Source: Pseudomonas paralactis
GTDB lineage: Bacteria > Pseudomonadota > Gammaproteobacteria > Pseudomonadales > Pseudomonadaceae
Length of the DNA: 64,000 nt
NCBI RefSeq assembly: GCF_001439735.1
Contig: NZ_JYLN01000006.1
Location: 124,001-188,000 of the forward strand
Reading direction: 5' to 3'
Shown: one piece after another, positions 34,777-44,356 of the stretch
Layout of the letters: every line of letters begins with the position of its first letter
Numbering within the stretch: position 1 is the stretch's first letter
Notes under the pieces: model-generated
The model's database searches: none
What the model saw: only the letters and a program-made list of their open reading frames with translations
Told to the model about the DNA's origin: nothing
Program-made: the position numbers and the translations under genes

Positions 34777-35409
34777 TTATTTCTGCTGGGCCGTCAGCGC
34801 CGCATACCCGTTCATCAAGTTACGATAGTTGGGAATCCGCTGGGACAACAGATTACCCAGGCCTTCAATATCGTTGCGCCAGTCGCGGTGCAACTCACAC
34901 GCCACCGAGAACCAGTTCATCAATTGCGCACCGGCCTGCGTCATCCGGCTCCACGCCGCTTGCTGCACCGTGGTATTGAACGTGCCGGAAGCATCGGTCA
35001 CCACAAACACCTCAAACCCTTCCGCCAGTGCCGACAAGGTCGGGAACGCCACGCACACATCCGTTACCACGCCGGCAATGATGATCTGTTTGCGCCCGGT
35101 GGCCTTGATCGCCTTGACGAAATCCTCGTTGTCCCAAGCGTTGATCTGACCAGGGCGAGCGATATACGGCGCATCCGGGAACATCTCCTTCAACTCCGGC
35201 ACCAGCGGGCCGTTGGGGCCTTGCTCGAAGCTGGTAGTGAGGATGGTCGGCAGGTTGAAGAACTTGGCCAGGTCAGCGAGGGCCAGCACGTTGTTCTTGA
35301 ACTCGTTGGGCGAGAAGTCCTGCACCAGGGAGATCAGGCCGGTTTGGTGGTCGACCAGCAGAACGATGGCGTCGTCTTTGTTCAAGCGGTTGTAGGTGGG
35401 AGCGCTCAT
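34777..35409 (-). CDS. YcaC-like isochorismatase-family cysteine hydrolase
   Basis: 210 residues. The catalytic triad of the family is visible: Asp in LLVDHQTG, Lys in FVKAIKATGRK and Cys in GVVTDVCVAFPTL. The length and the ending GYAALTAQQK match the YcaC subgroup, octameric hydrolases whose physiological substrate is not known. It is a single gene with its own terminator. An AAAGGA-type ribosome site precedes the ATG. Confidence 0.9.
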   Translation of the reverse strand: MSAPTYNRLNKDDAIVLLVDHQTGLISLVQDFSPNEFKNNVLALADLAKFFNLPTILTTSFEQGPNGPLVPELKEMFPDAPYIARPGQINAWDNEDFVKAIKATGRKQIIIAGVVTDVCVAFPTLSALAEGFEVFVVTDASGTFNTTVQQAAWSRMTQAGAQLMNWFSVACELHRDWRNDIEGLGNLLSQRIPNYRNLMNGYAALTAQQK

Positions 35410-35786
35410 GGTTGAATCCTTTTTTGTTTAGGTTGGTTGGGCGTTGCGTTCAACATGGGCACAGATTAATGGGTGGTTGATGAGGGATAAATCGGGCGAA
35501 AGGAGTCTTACTGTCAACTTAAAGTGGACAATTGGTGGCGCCCGATTTCAGGCCTCCGGATTGCTGTGCAGAACAGGAGTGAATTGCCTGATTTTGAGTA
35601 GCCAGCAGGTCCGATCCCTTTCATTTGCAGGACGTTTCCTAGAGAATCCCAACCGCTTGCGCCAGCGGAATTGGGTGACTAGGCTGCTGACCGTCACTGC
35701 TGATTCAGTGATCGGGTTTAGTCGCCCGGACCTCGCTAGGCGCACGCGCCACCCCAAAGACAGGTGTCTTCTCGCCTGCACTTTAT
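35410..35786. other. Non-coding accessory stretch upstream of the structured leader
   Basis: I find no supportable gene: the open frames here lack ribosome sites, encode Cys/Arg-rich sequence and run into the structured leader. It contains TCAACTTAAAGTGGACAATTGG (about 35515-35536), whose TGGACAATTG core recurs in an inverted repeat at 36201-36234. These could be the worn ends of a lost mobile element, but no transposase remains. Confidence 0.5.
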
Positions 35787-35862
35787 GGTGGCTGTGCGCA
35801 GGGCACCTTCGGGTGCGCCGGTGCCTAGCGGCCGGTCGACTAACCTGCGTACAGCCGCCACC
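35787..35862 (+). ncRNA. Structured 5' leader/ncRNA candidate upstream of a small DUF3077-like gene
   Basis: GGTGGC (35787-35792) pairs with GCCACC (35857-35862). After a 3-nt bulge, TGTGCGCAGG (35793-35802) pairs with CCTGCGTACA (35844-35853), giving a 16-bp stem. It encloses the hairpin GGCACC-TTCG-GGTGC, a UUCG tetraloop, and a second GC-rich arm around CCGGTGCCTAGCGGCCGG. The fold is a compact three-way junction ending 57 bp before the next start codon. I recall similar sequence upstream of small DUF3077/DUF6124 genes in other pseudomonads, but know no named family. Confidence 0.65.
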
Positions 35863-35919
35863 TCTGCTCGTTTAGTCGCGAAATGATGGTGGTATCCACT
35901 TACTGCTAGGAGTTTTGCT

Positions 35920-36156
35920 ATGGATAACGTTCGTTCAGATTCGCTGTCGTCACACACGACCAACCCATTCACGGTCAATGAAGATCTGAGCTTTGAGGAT
36001 GCCTGGGTGCAGGTGGCTGAGCTGCTGCATTGTGCGCTGGCTACGTCCCAGGTGATCGGCGAGTCAGTGGCTGCGCCGCAGAGGGCGGTGATGCATTTGG
36101 TGGAGATGGCGAAGATGGTGGCGGATCGGGCTGTGGAGTGTTTGCAGCCTAAATGA
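35920..36156 (+). CDS. Small DUF3077/DUF6124-like Pseudomonas protein
   Basis: 78 residues with a clear AGGAG ribosome site 7 bases before the ATG. The C-terminal half is an amphipathic helical pair (FEDAWVQVAELLHCALATSQ, then RAVMHLVEMAKMVADRAVE) like that of small, multi-copy Pseudomonas proteins of unknown function. No signal peptide or membrane helix. The strongly folded leader just upstream suggests post-transcriptional control. Confidence 0.72.
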   Translation: MDNVRSDSLSSHTTNPFTVNEDLSFEDAWVQVAELLHCALATSQVIGESVAAPQRAVMHLVEMAKMVADRAVECLQPK

Positions 36157-36200
36157 CGCTTATTGAAAGGGGGTAGGATACCTGCCTGCCTTCGTTGACG

Positions 36201-36234
36201 GTTCAATTGTCCAGCGGCTGTTGGACAATTGAAC
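36201..36234. repeat. Perfect 13-bp inverted repeat
   Basis: GTTCAATTGTCCA (36201-36213) and TGGACAATTGAAC (36222-36234) are exactly complementary around an 8-nt loop, 45 bp after the small gene's stop. With no U-run it is a poor terminator. TGGACAATTG also occurs at 35524-35533, so a protein-binding or mobile-element origin is possible. Confidence 0.65.
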
Positions 36235-36255
36235 TGCATTCTTACAGACATTAAA

Positions 36256-36276
36256 AAGCCGGCTTGTGGCCGGCTT
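36256..36276 (-). terminator. Intrinsic terminator, leftward
   Basis: AAGCCGGC (36256-36263) pairs with GCCGGCTT (36269-36276), loop TTGTG. On the minus strand it is followed by TTTTTAA. It would end transcripts of the repressor gene at 36455-37228, about 180 bp downstream of that stop codon. Confidence 0.78.
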
Positions 36277-36454
36277 CTCGCTGACTGCCTCAGCTTGTTT
36301 TTGACAAACCTCAGCAGCCTTCAAATCGCTCAGCCAACATCGCGTCTGGCTGAATAGTAGGGGCATCCGCGGGAACTCCTCCGCTTCGCCTGACAGGGCA
36401 AATCGCTAAGCCATTCCCCTGCCAAATGTGCGGCGCATGATACCCACATTCACT

Positions 36455-37228
36455 TCAGTTGCCCACCTCCGGTTCCGATTTAGAGCCTTCCCAGCCCAGC
36501 AGGTGTTCATCCAGCGGCACCGGTGGGCGGCGGTTGTTGAGGGTGGACCACCAGAATACCCAGCCGACGATCTTGAAGCTTTGTTCAAAGCGTTCTTCGT
36601 GGTTGAGGTATTCGTCCGGGTGTTCGCTGGCGTTGTGGCTGCGCAGGCGCAGGCCGCCGCCGGGGCGGTTGTAGAGGTATTTGATGCGCAGCATGCCGTC
36701 GTGTTCGACGGCGTAGATTTCGCCGTCGATGATTTGGGTGCGGCCTCGGTCGATGGCGAGGGTGGCGCCTTGTTGGATGATGTCGATCATGCTGTTGTCG
36801 ACCATGTAGGCGCCTATCGCGCGGTCGGGGTGGACGTTGAGGGTTTGCAGGTTGTGCCGGGAGACGCGGATGCGTTCGCTTGAGGTGAATGTGGGGTGGA
36901 GGGGGATCTCCACGTCGGTTGTTTCCGGGCGGCAGGCGGGGCCTGTGAGGTATTTGCCGGTGTCTTCGCGAGTGGGCAGTAGTTTCCTGGTGTCGGGGCC
37001 TTCCAACAGGTAGTTGGCGGGCGGGTGTTTGGGGCCTCGGCCGTCGCTTAACCAGCGACTTGAGACGCACAGCAACTCTGCGATCTCGTTGAGTCGGCCC
37101 ATGGGAACGCCGCGTTTGAACCAGTTGTTCACGTGTTGAGGCGTGACGCCGCGGTTCTTGGCGAAGTCGGAGGCGGAAAGATTAACTTCCCGTAGTAGCG
37201 CTTTTAAACGATCACCTGATGTATTCAT
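36455..37228 (-). CDS. LexA-like phage/pyocin-type repressor (HTH plus S24 peptidase)
   Basis: 257 residues. An N-terminal Xre-like HTH (LSASDFAKNRGVTPQHVNNW) is joined to an S24 autopeptidase domain. The catalytic Ser146 lies in YMVDNSMIDII and the general-base Lys183 in GMLRIKYLY. Such proteins (CI, PrtR) cleave themselves when RecA is activated and derepress phage or pyocin genes. No phage or pyocin gene is nearby, so this copy is an orphan, either a prophage relic or a regulator acting elsewhere. The region upstream (37229-37384) is AT-rich and may contain its operators, but none was resolved. Confidence 0.88.
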   Translation of the reverse strand: MNTSGDRLKALLREVNLSASDFAKNRGVTPQHVNNWFKRGVPMGRLNEIAELLCVSSRWLSDGRGPKHPPANYLLEGPDTRKLLPTREDTGKYLTGPACRPETTDVEIPLHPTFTSSERIRVSRHNLQTLNVHPDRAIGAYMVDNSMIDIIQQGATLAIDRGRTQIIDGEIYAVEHDGMLRIKYLYNRPGGGLRLRSHNASEHPDEYLNHEERFEQSFKIVGWVFWWSTLNNRRPPVPLDEHLLGWEGSKSEPEVGN

Positions 37229-37384
37229 AAACGCAGAGTTTACTGGCCGGAAAAACTAATCAAATAAACCATGCGTTGAATCGCATATGTAGGATTTGGC
37301 TTAGTTGTGGCTTGATCTTTCAGGTGCGCAGCTTATATAAACTTCATAAAATAAACGTTGAACTTGATGTTTAATCTTGCTCAT

Positions 37385-37414
37385 AAAAAAGCCCCGAACT
37401 AACGGGGCTTTTTT
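37385..37414. terminator. Bidirectional intrinsic terminator downstream of ppa
   Basis: AAAAAAGCCCCG (37385-37396) pairs fully with CGGGGCTTTTTT (37403-37414) around AACTAA. It has A/T runs on both sides, so it works in both directions. It lies 27 bp after the ppa stop codon on the minus strand and marks the edge between the accessory region and the core genes. Confidence 0.9.
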
Positions 37415-37441
37415 ATTTACCGAAGCAATGAGGCGCGGGTA

Positions 37442-37969
37442 TCAGCCTTTGTAGGCGGCCACCGACTTCATGATCTCGGCGCGGGCGGCGTCTGCGTTGC
37501 CCCAACCGTCGATCTTCACCCATTTGCCTTTTTCGAGGTCTTTGTAGTTCTCGAAGAAGTGCTTGATCTGTTCCAGCAGCAGTGGCGGCAGGTCGGTGTA
37601 TTCCTTCACGTCCACGTACAGCTGGGACAGCTTGTCGTGTGGCACTGCGATGACTTTGGCATCGCCGCCGCCGTCGTCGGTCATGTTCAGGATGCCGACT
37701 GGACGGGCGCGGATAACCGAGCCTGGGGTAACCGGGTAAGGGGTCACGACCAGCACGTCGAGGGGGTCACCGTCGTCAGCCAGAGTGTTGGGGATGAAAC
37801 CGTAGTTGGCCGGGTAGAACATCGGGGTGGCCATGAAACGGTCAACGAACAGGCAGTCGCTGTCTTTGTCGATTTCGTATTTGATCGGCGCGTGGTTGGC
37901 CGGAATTTCGATGGCGACGTAGATGTCGTTCGGCAGGTCTTTGCCAGCCGGAATCTTGCTGTAGCTCAT
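37442..37969 (-). CDS. ppa: Inorganic pyrophosphatase (family I)
   Basis: 175 residues, normal for bacterial type I enzymes. It hydrolyses pyrophosphate to two phosphates using Mg2+ and drives biosynthesis. The signature with metal-binding aspartates is visible (DDGDPLDVLV), as are KYEIDKDS and the C-terminal HFFENYKDLEKGKWVK. A strong bidirectional terminator follows. Confidence 0.97.
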   Translation of the reverse strand: MSYSKIPAGKDLPNDIYVAIEIPANHAPIKYEIDKDSDCLFVDRFMATPMFYPANYGFIPNTLADDGDPLDVLVVTPYPVTPGSVIRARPVGILNMTDDGGGDAKVIAVPHDKLSQLYVDVKEYTDLPPLLLEQIKHFFENYKDLEKGKWVKIDGWGNADAARAEIMKSVAAYKG

Positions 37970-38078
37970 TGGGCGTTGCCCCCGTTAGTTGGCCATATGA
38001 CATGGCCGGATTGGCCTAAAAGTGGCGGCGATTATAGGCATATTCTGACGCCGATGCCATGCGCCAAGCGTCGTACGG

Positions 38079-38894
38079 TCATTCGCCCTGTGGCGAGTAG
38101 CGCGGGTCGCTGGCTTGCAGTTGAGTCAGGCGGGCCAGGGGATCCTGGCGATAAAAGCGGCTGAGTTGGGCGTACACCTGTGGATAACTGTTGACCAGTA
38201 AATCCGGGGCGCTGAAGAAATACTCGCTGGTGACGGCAAAGAACTCCGCCGGGTTTTCCGCGGCGTAGGGGTCTATCTCGGTCTCGGCGTCCGGGTTGGC
38301 GTCCAACTGGCGATTGAGGTCATCGAAGGCGCCTTGCATGACGCTGGCCCAGTCCTGCACGCGCATGTCGTGGTGCAGCGGTGGCAGGCCGTTGGCGTCG
38401 CCGTTGAGCATGTCGAGCTTGTGCGCCAGTTCATGGATGACCAGGTTGTAGCCTTCCCATTGGCCGCTGGCGAGCACGCCGGGCCAGGCGAGGATCACCG
38501 GGCCCTGTTGCCAGGCTTCGCCGCTGTGTTCACCGTCCCACTCGTGTTCGACGCCGCTGGCATCGCGATGGCGCTGGGGGCTGAGGAAGTCGTCGGGGTA
38601 CAGCACGATTTCGTGGAAGCCCTGATACCAGTCAAGGTCGCCCAGGTTCATCAACGGCAATTGCGCCTGGGCGGCGAGCAGCAGGCGTTGTTCCTGGTGC
38701 AGGTCGACGCCGGGCAGGGCGGTGAGGTGTTTTTCACTGAGGAACACCACGCAGGCTTCGCGCAGCCACTGGTCTTGCTCCGGCGTGATGCCGTCGAGGA
38801 AGGTCAGGTGGTGGCGCACCCGTTGCCAGGTGTCATCGGCAATCGGGTGCTTGGCCAGCAGGCGCCGGCGACGCCAGGCGCTGAGGGACCACAC
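38079..38894 (-). CDS. mtfA: MtfA-type zinc peptidase (M90)
   Basis: 271 residues from the GTG at 38894 (MWSLSAWRRRR); a TTG two codons upstream is possible. The zinc-binding motif HELAHKLDMLNG and a downstream glutamate region (AENPAEFFAVTSEYFF) mark the M90/MtfA family. E. coli MtfA inactivates the glucose-PTS repressor Mlc; in pseudomonads the target is unknown. It begins immediately after the dedA stop, so the pair is probably an operon. Confidence 0.9.
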   Translation of the reverse strand: MWSLSAWRRRRLLAKHPIADDTWQRVRHHLTFLDGITPEQDQWLREACVVFLSEKHLTALPGVDLHQEQRLLLAAQAQLPLMNLGDLDWYQGFHEIVLYPDDFLSPQRHRDASGVEHEWDGEHSGEAWQQGPVILAWPGVLASGQWEGYNLVIHELAHKLDMLNGDANGLPPLHHDMRVQDWASVMQGAFDDLNRQLDANPDAETEIDPYAAENPAEFFAVTSEYFFSAPDLLVNSYPQVYAQLSRFYRQDPLARLTQLQASDPRYSPQGE

Positions 38895-38900
38895 GGGCAA

Positions 38901-39557
38901 TCAGTGCGGGTTGGCTTCGGAGGACGTGCGGCCAAAGCGGCTGCGCACCACGCCAATGATCATCGGCACCAGGGACAGCAGGATGATGAACACCACCAGC
39001 AGCGACAGGTTTTTCTTGATGAAGGGCACGTTGCCGAAGAAGTAGCCCAGGGTCACCAGGCCACCGACCCAAAGGATGGTGCCGAGCACACTGAACCCGA
39101 AAAAGCGCGGGTAGGGCATCTTGGCCACGCCGGCGACGAACGGCGCAAAAGTGCGCAGGATCGGCAGAAAACGCGCCAGGGTGACGGTCTTGCCACCGTG
39201 CTTGTCGTAGAAATCGTGGGTCTTTTGCAGGTAGTCGCGGCGGAAGATCTTCGAGTTCGGGTTGCTGAACAAGCGCTCACCGGCCGTGCGCCCTATGACG
39301 TAGTTGGTGCTGTCGCCGAGGATCGCCGCCAGCATCAGCAGGCCGGCCAGCAGCACCGGGTCCATACCGCCACCGGCCGCTACGGCGCCGGCGATAAACA
39401 GCAACGAATCACCCGGCAGGAAGGGCATGACCACCAGGCCGGTCTCGCAAAAAATCACCAGGAACAGAATGGCGTAGATCCACGGACCGTAGTTGGTTAC
39501 CAGCATATCGAGGTAAACGTCGAGATGCAGGATAAGGTCAAGCGGGTTGAAATCCAT
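38901..39557 (-). CDS. DedA-family membrane protein
   Basis: 218 residues from the ATG at 39557 (AGGTG 8 bases before it); a GTG at 39566 is less likely. The DedA/VTT pattern is clear: FCETGLVVMPFLPGDSLLFI near the N-terminus and RFLPILRTFAPFVAGVAKM (the conserved arginines) mid-protein, with several membrane helices. Members are thought to flip lipid carriers such as undecaprenyl phosphate and support membrane energetics and antibiotic tolerance. It directly precedes mtfA. Confidence 0.92.
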   Translation of the reverse strand: MDFNPLDLILHLDVYLDMLVTNYGPWIYAILFLVIFCETGLVVMPFLPGDSLLFIAGAVAAGGGMDPVLLAGLLMLAAILGDSTNYVIGRTAGERLFSNPNSKIFRRDYLQKTHDFYDKHGGKTVTLARFLPILRTFAPFVAGVAKMPYPRFFGFSVLGTILWVGGLVTLGYFFGNVPFIKKNLSLLVVFIILLSLVPMIIGVVRSRFGRTSSEANPH

Positions 39558-39878
39558 GGATGGCACCTGTGTGAATGGCCCGGCTCAGCGGGCTTGTGCG
39601 GAAGCTCAGGCAATAAGGCTACAAGTAATTGTCGCGGTTCTTACAACCCTGAAAGGTCGGCATTATACGGATTGAGAGGTGAAAAGCGTGTGGCTTTTGT
39701 AGCGGGGAGTGTCGCGAAATTGTGAAGGGGTTGGGCTTCAAGCCAGTCGTCGGATCCAATGTGGGAGCTGGCTTGCCTGCGATAGCGGTGGGTCAGTATG
39801 AGAAATGCTCGCTGACACTCCGCCATCGCAGGCAAGCCAGCTCCCACAAGGATATTGCGGTGTCTGGCTGACTGGTTT
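39558..39878. other. Intergenic gap containing a REP pair
   Basis: The 321 bp between dedA and the acetyltransferase gene hold the inverted REP pair at 39761-39847 and, to its right in the figure of the dedA promoter (39558-39760), AT-rich sequence upstream of dedA. No gene is supported. Confidence 0.6.
39761..39847. repeat. REP palindrome pair (GTGGGAGCTGGC family)
   Basis: GTGGGAGCTGGCTTGCCTGC from 39761 is mirrored by GCAGGCAAGCCAGCTCCCAC ending at 39847. The same family recurs at 44221, 51840 and 58505. Confidence 0.88.
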
Positions 39879-40337
39879 TCAGTCTTCGTTGATCGGCAGC
39901 ACGTAGTTTTTGAATTCGGTGTCTTCGCGAAACCCAATCGATTCATAGGTCTTCTGCGCCACCTCGTTGTCGCTGCTGGTGGACACCCGCAGTCGTACGG
40001 CGTGGGTTTCCTTGGCCATCTTCTTCGCCGTGCGCATCAGGTTGTCGGCCACCAGCTGCCGGCGGGCGTCCTCGGCCACGTAGATGTCGTTGAGGATCCA
40101 CACGCGTTTGAGCGACAACGAAGAAAAGCTCGGATACAACTGGCAAAACCCCAGCAGCCGCTTGTCATCATCGTCGGCCAGGGCCAGGTAAATCACCGAT
40201 TCCTTGCGTCGCAGGCGCTTTTCCAGGAAGGCCCGGGATGAATCCGGGAATGGCAGGGCCCCGTAGAACTCGCGGTATTTGACGAACAACGGGGTCAACA
40301 GGTCCAGGTGTTCCAGGGTCGCTTGAGTAATCCGCAT
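39879..40337 (-). CDS. GNAT-family N-acetyltransferase
   Basis: 152 residues from the ATG at 40337 (GAGG 6 bases before it). The GNAT acetyl-CoA-binding strand-loop-helix is visible (WILNDIYVAEDARRQLVADN), followed by the C-terminal AQKTYESIGF motif. The acceptor is unknown. It follows eutC on the same strand after an 89-bp gap and keeps this place beside the ethanolamine genes in related genomes as I recall them. Confidence 0.88.
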   Translation of the reverse strand: MRITQATLEHLDLLTPLFVKYREFYGALPFPDSSRAFLEKRLRRKESVIYLALADDDDKRLLGFCQLYPSFSSLSLKRVWILNDIYVAEDARRQLVADNLMRTAKKMAKETHAVRLRVSTSSDNEVAQKTYESIGFREDTEFKNYVLPINED

Positions 40338-40426
40338 GCCAGGCCTCAACTTCCAAATGGGGTATGACCACGCGAGCGGCCGTGACTTGATGCTGCCTAA
40401 TGCGGCAAAAAAGCGCAATCGTGCCG

Positions 40427-41263
40427 CTATCGGTCACTCGGTGGGCTGAGCAGGAAATTGCCCTTCATCAGGTCCGGGTCGTCGGATTCAAGGGTCTGAA
40501 TCTGTGCCTCATCCTTGAGGTTGACCCCCGACAGTTGCCGACGACACGCCTCGCGCATCAAGTACAGCAGGCGATGGGCCGCCATGCCGTAGCTCAAGCC
40601 TTCGAGCCGGACATTGGAGATGCAGTTGCGATACGCATCGGTGAGGCCGACCTTGGGGTTGTAGGTGAAATACAGGCCCAGGCTGTCCGGCGAGCTGAGC
40701 CCCGGCCGTTCACCGATCAGGATCACCACCATTTTGGCGCCGAGCAATTGCCCGATTTCATCGGCCACCGCCACGCGGCCTTGCTCCACCAGTATGACCG
40801 GTGACAAGGACCAGCCTTCGGCGTGGGTTTGTTCTTCCAGGCGCGTCAGAAACGGCGCCGTGTGTTTATGCACTGCCAGCGCCGAAAGGCCATCGGCCAC
40901 CACGATGGCCAAATCCACGCCGCCCGGATGCGCCAACGCGTAGTCGCGCAGGGTTTGGGCCGACTCATCGCTCAAGCGTCGCCCAAGGTCCGGGCGTTGC
41001 AGGTACATATGCCGGTCTGTGGCGGCGCTGCGCAGCAACAGGCTGTCTCGGCCACGTTCGGCCAATTGGCTGCTGAGCCCGGCATGGTCGAAGGGCAGGT
41101 GCACCGCATCCCGCGCCTGGGCGTGGGCAAACTGAAAGTCCAGCTGGGCGCTGGTTGGAATACTGGTGCCGGTGCGGCCCAGGGCAATGCGCGCCGGGGT
41201 CAGGCGGCGCAGTTCCAGCCACGGGTTGTCAGGCAATTCTGGTTGCACGGTCGGCTCCTTCAT
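40427..41263 (-). CDS. eutC: Ethanolamine ammonia-lyase, small subunit
   Basis: 278 residues from the ATG at 41263, which overlaps the eutB stop (ATGA). The longer open frame upstream lies within eutB. EutC partners EutB in the adenosylcobalamin-dependent split of ethanolamine to acetaldehyde and ammonia. Family blocks seen: RIALGRTGTSIPT, VDLAIVVADGLSALAV, GERPGLSSPDSLGLYFTY and NCISNVRLEGLSYGMAA. Microcompartment genes are absent, as in other pseudomonads. Confidence 0.96.
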   Translation of the reverse strand: MKEPTVQPELPDNPWLELRRLTPARIALGRTGTSIPTSAQLDFQFAHAQARDAVHLPFDHAGLSSQLAERGRDSLLLRSAATDRHMYLQRPDLGRRLSDESAQTLRDYALAHPGGVDLAIVVADGLSALAVHKHTAPFLTRLEEQTHAEGWSLSPVILVEQGRVAVADEIGQLLGAKMVVILIGERPGLSSPDSLGLYFTYNPKVGLTDAYRNCISNVRLEGLSYGMAAHRLLYLMREACRRQLSGVNLKDEAQIQTLESDDPDLMKGNFLLSPPSDR

Positions 41264-42654
41264 CCCAATTGCGCCAGAGCGTGGCGAAACGCCGGTGGCA
41301 GGCTGTTGCCAAAATGCACCTTGCCGTCTGCCTGCGTGAAGATGCCCATTTTCGCCAGCCACTGTTCAAACTCCGGCGCCGGTTTTAAACCCAATGTTTG
41401 CCGGGCGTACAAGGCGTCGTGGAACGAGGTGGTCTGGTAGTTGAGCATGATGTCGTCGGAGCCGGGGATACCCATGATGAAATTGATGCCGGCCACGCCG
41501 AGCAGGGTCAGCAGGGTGTCCATGTCGTCCTGATCGGCTTCGGCGTGGTTGGTGTAGCAGATATCACAGCCCATGGGCACGCCGAGCAGCTTGCCGCAGA
41601 AGTGGTCTTCCAGGCCCGCGCGGATGATCTGCTTGCCGTTGTACAGGTACTCCGGGCCGATAAAACCGACCACGGTATTGACCAGGAACGGCTTGAAGTG
41701 CCGAGCCACGGCGTAGGCACGGGTTTCACAGGTTTGCTGGTCGACGCCAAAGTGCGCATTGGCCGACAGGGCACTGCCCTGGCCAGTTTCGAAGTACATC
41801 AGGTTCTGGCCCAGGGTGCCGCGATTGAGGCTCAACCCGGCGTCGTAACCTTCCTGCAGCACGTTCAGGTTGATGCCGAAACTGGCGTTGGCGGCCTCGG
41901 TGCCGGCGATCGACTGGAACACCAGGTCCAGCGGCACGCCACGGTTGATCGCCTCGATAGAGGTGGTGACGTGGGTGAGCACGCAGGCCTGGGTCGGGAT
42001 TTCGTAGCGCTGGATGATCGCATCGAGCATCTCCAGCATGGCGCAGATCGAGGCGATGCTGTCGGTGGCCGGGTTGATGCCGATCATGGCGTCGCCGTTG
42101 CCGTAGAGCAGGCCGTCGAGAATGCTCGCGGCAATGCCCGCCGGTTCGTCGGTGGGGTGGTTGGGCTGCAAGCGTGTGGACAAACGCCCGCGCAAGCCCA
42201 TGGTGCCGCGAAACTGGGTGACCACGCGGATCTTTTGCGCCACCAGCACCAGGTCCTGCACGCGCATGATCTTGGACACGGCCGCCGCCATTTCCGGTGT
42301 CAGCCCCGGCGCCAGTGCGCGTAGGGATTGTTCATCCGCCGCATCACTGAGCAGCCAGTCGCGCAGGCCACCGACGGTGAGGTGGCTCACCGTGGCAAAG
42401 GCCTGTTTGTCGTGGGTGTCGATGATCAGCCGGGTGACTTCGTCGCTTTCATAGGGAATCAGCACTTCTTCGAGGAAGTGCTTGAGCGGTGTATTGGCCA
42501 GCGCCATTTGGGCGGCGACCCGTTCGCCGTCATTCTGCGCCGCGACGCCAGCCAGGAAGTCGCCGGAGCGCGCCGGGCTGGCTTTGGCCATCAGATCCTT
42601 GAGGCTGTCGAAGCGGTAGGTGTGTGCACCCACCGCGTGGGAAAAACTTGCCAT
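41260..42654 (-). CDS. eutB: Ethanolamine ammonia-lyase, large subunit
   Basis: 464 residues, full length. It forms the B12-dependent catalytic TIM barrel of the (EutBC)6 enzyme. Recognisable blocks include GLRGRLSTRLQPNHPTD, DAMIGINPATDSI, ALSANAHFGVDQQTCETRAY and PMGCDICYTNHAEADQDD. The stop overlaps the eutC start. Upstream is the ethanolamine permease (52-bp gap), giving an eat-eutB-eutC operon. Confidence 0.97.
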   Translation of the reverse strand: MASFSHAVGAHTYRFDSLKDLMAKASPARSGDFLAGVAAQNDGERVAAQMALANTPLKHFLEEVLIPYESDEVTRLIIDTHDKQAFATVSHLTVGGLRDWLLSDAADEQSLRALAPGLTPEMAAAVSKIMRVQDLVLVAQKIRVVTQFRGTMGLRGRLSTRLQPNHPTDEPAGIAASILDGLLYGNGDAMIGINPATDSIASICAMLEMLDAIIQRYEIPTQACVLTHVTTSIEAINRGVPLDLVFQSIAGTEAANASFGINLNVLQEGYDAGLSLNRGTLGQNLMYFETGQGSALSANAHFGVDQQTCETRAYAVARHFKPFLVNTVVGFIGPEYLYNGKQIIRAGLEDHFCGKLLGVPMGCDICYTNHAEADQDDMDTLLTLLGVAGINFIMGIPGSDDIMLNYQTTSFHDALYARQTLGLKPAPEFEQWLAKMGIFTQADGKVHFGNSLPPAFRHALAQLG

Positions 42655-42706
42655 ACAGTGTCTCCTTGGCGACGCGAGCAGGCGCCCGCGTCGAGGTTTA
42701 CGGCAC

Positions 42707-44140
<1,434 letters not shown>

Positions 44141-44220
44141 GGGAAGTACCTTCCATTCTTATTGTTTTTGACTCGGCGTCTTTGTGCCGAACGAGGTAGC
44201 AATTGCTTGTGATATCAAAT

Positions 44221-44307
44221 GTGGGAGCTGGCTTGCCTGCGATAGCAGCCTGTCAGCTACCCGTTATTTGGCTGATACACCGTTATCGCAGGCAAGCCAG
44301 CTCCCAC
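44221..44307. repeat. REP palindrome pair (GTGGGAGCTGGC family)
   Basis: GTGGGAGCTGGCTTGCCTGC from 44221 faces GCAGGCAAGCCAGCTCCCAC ending at 44307. It separates the dehydrogenase gene from the permease operon and may reduce read-through between them. Confidence 0.88.
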
Positions 44308-44356
44308 ACTTGATTGCATTTCAAGTTGGGAGCGGGTTGCTTGCTACAAGGCTAAG

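Noticed and set aside
35444..35875. 143-codon open frame upstream of the small DUF3077-like gene
   Set aside because: No ribosome site, Cys/Arg-rich product, and the end overlaps the structured leader.
35736..36251. 171-codon antisense open frame over the leader and small gene
   Set aside because: Covers the leader and the real small gene in opposite sense, has no family resemblance.
36455..37228. Prophage call around the LexA-like repressor
   Set aside because: No integrase, structural, lysis or replication gene within the neighbouring core and accessory genes.
44141..44220. Sigma-54 promoter for the ethanolamine permease operon
   Set aside because: The best match (CGGCAC...GC on the minus strand) has GG-to-GC spacing one base too short.
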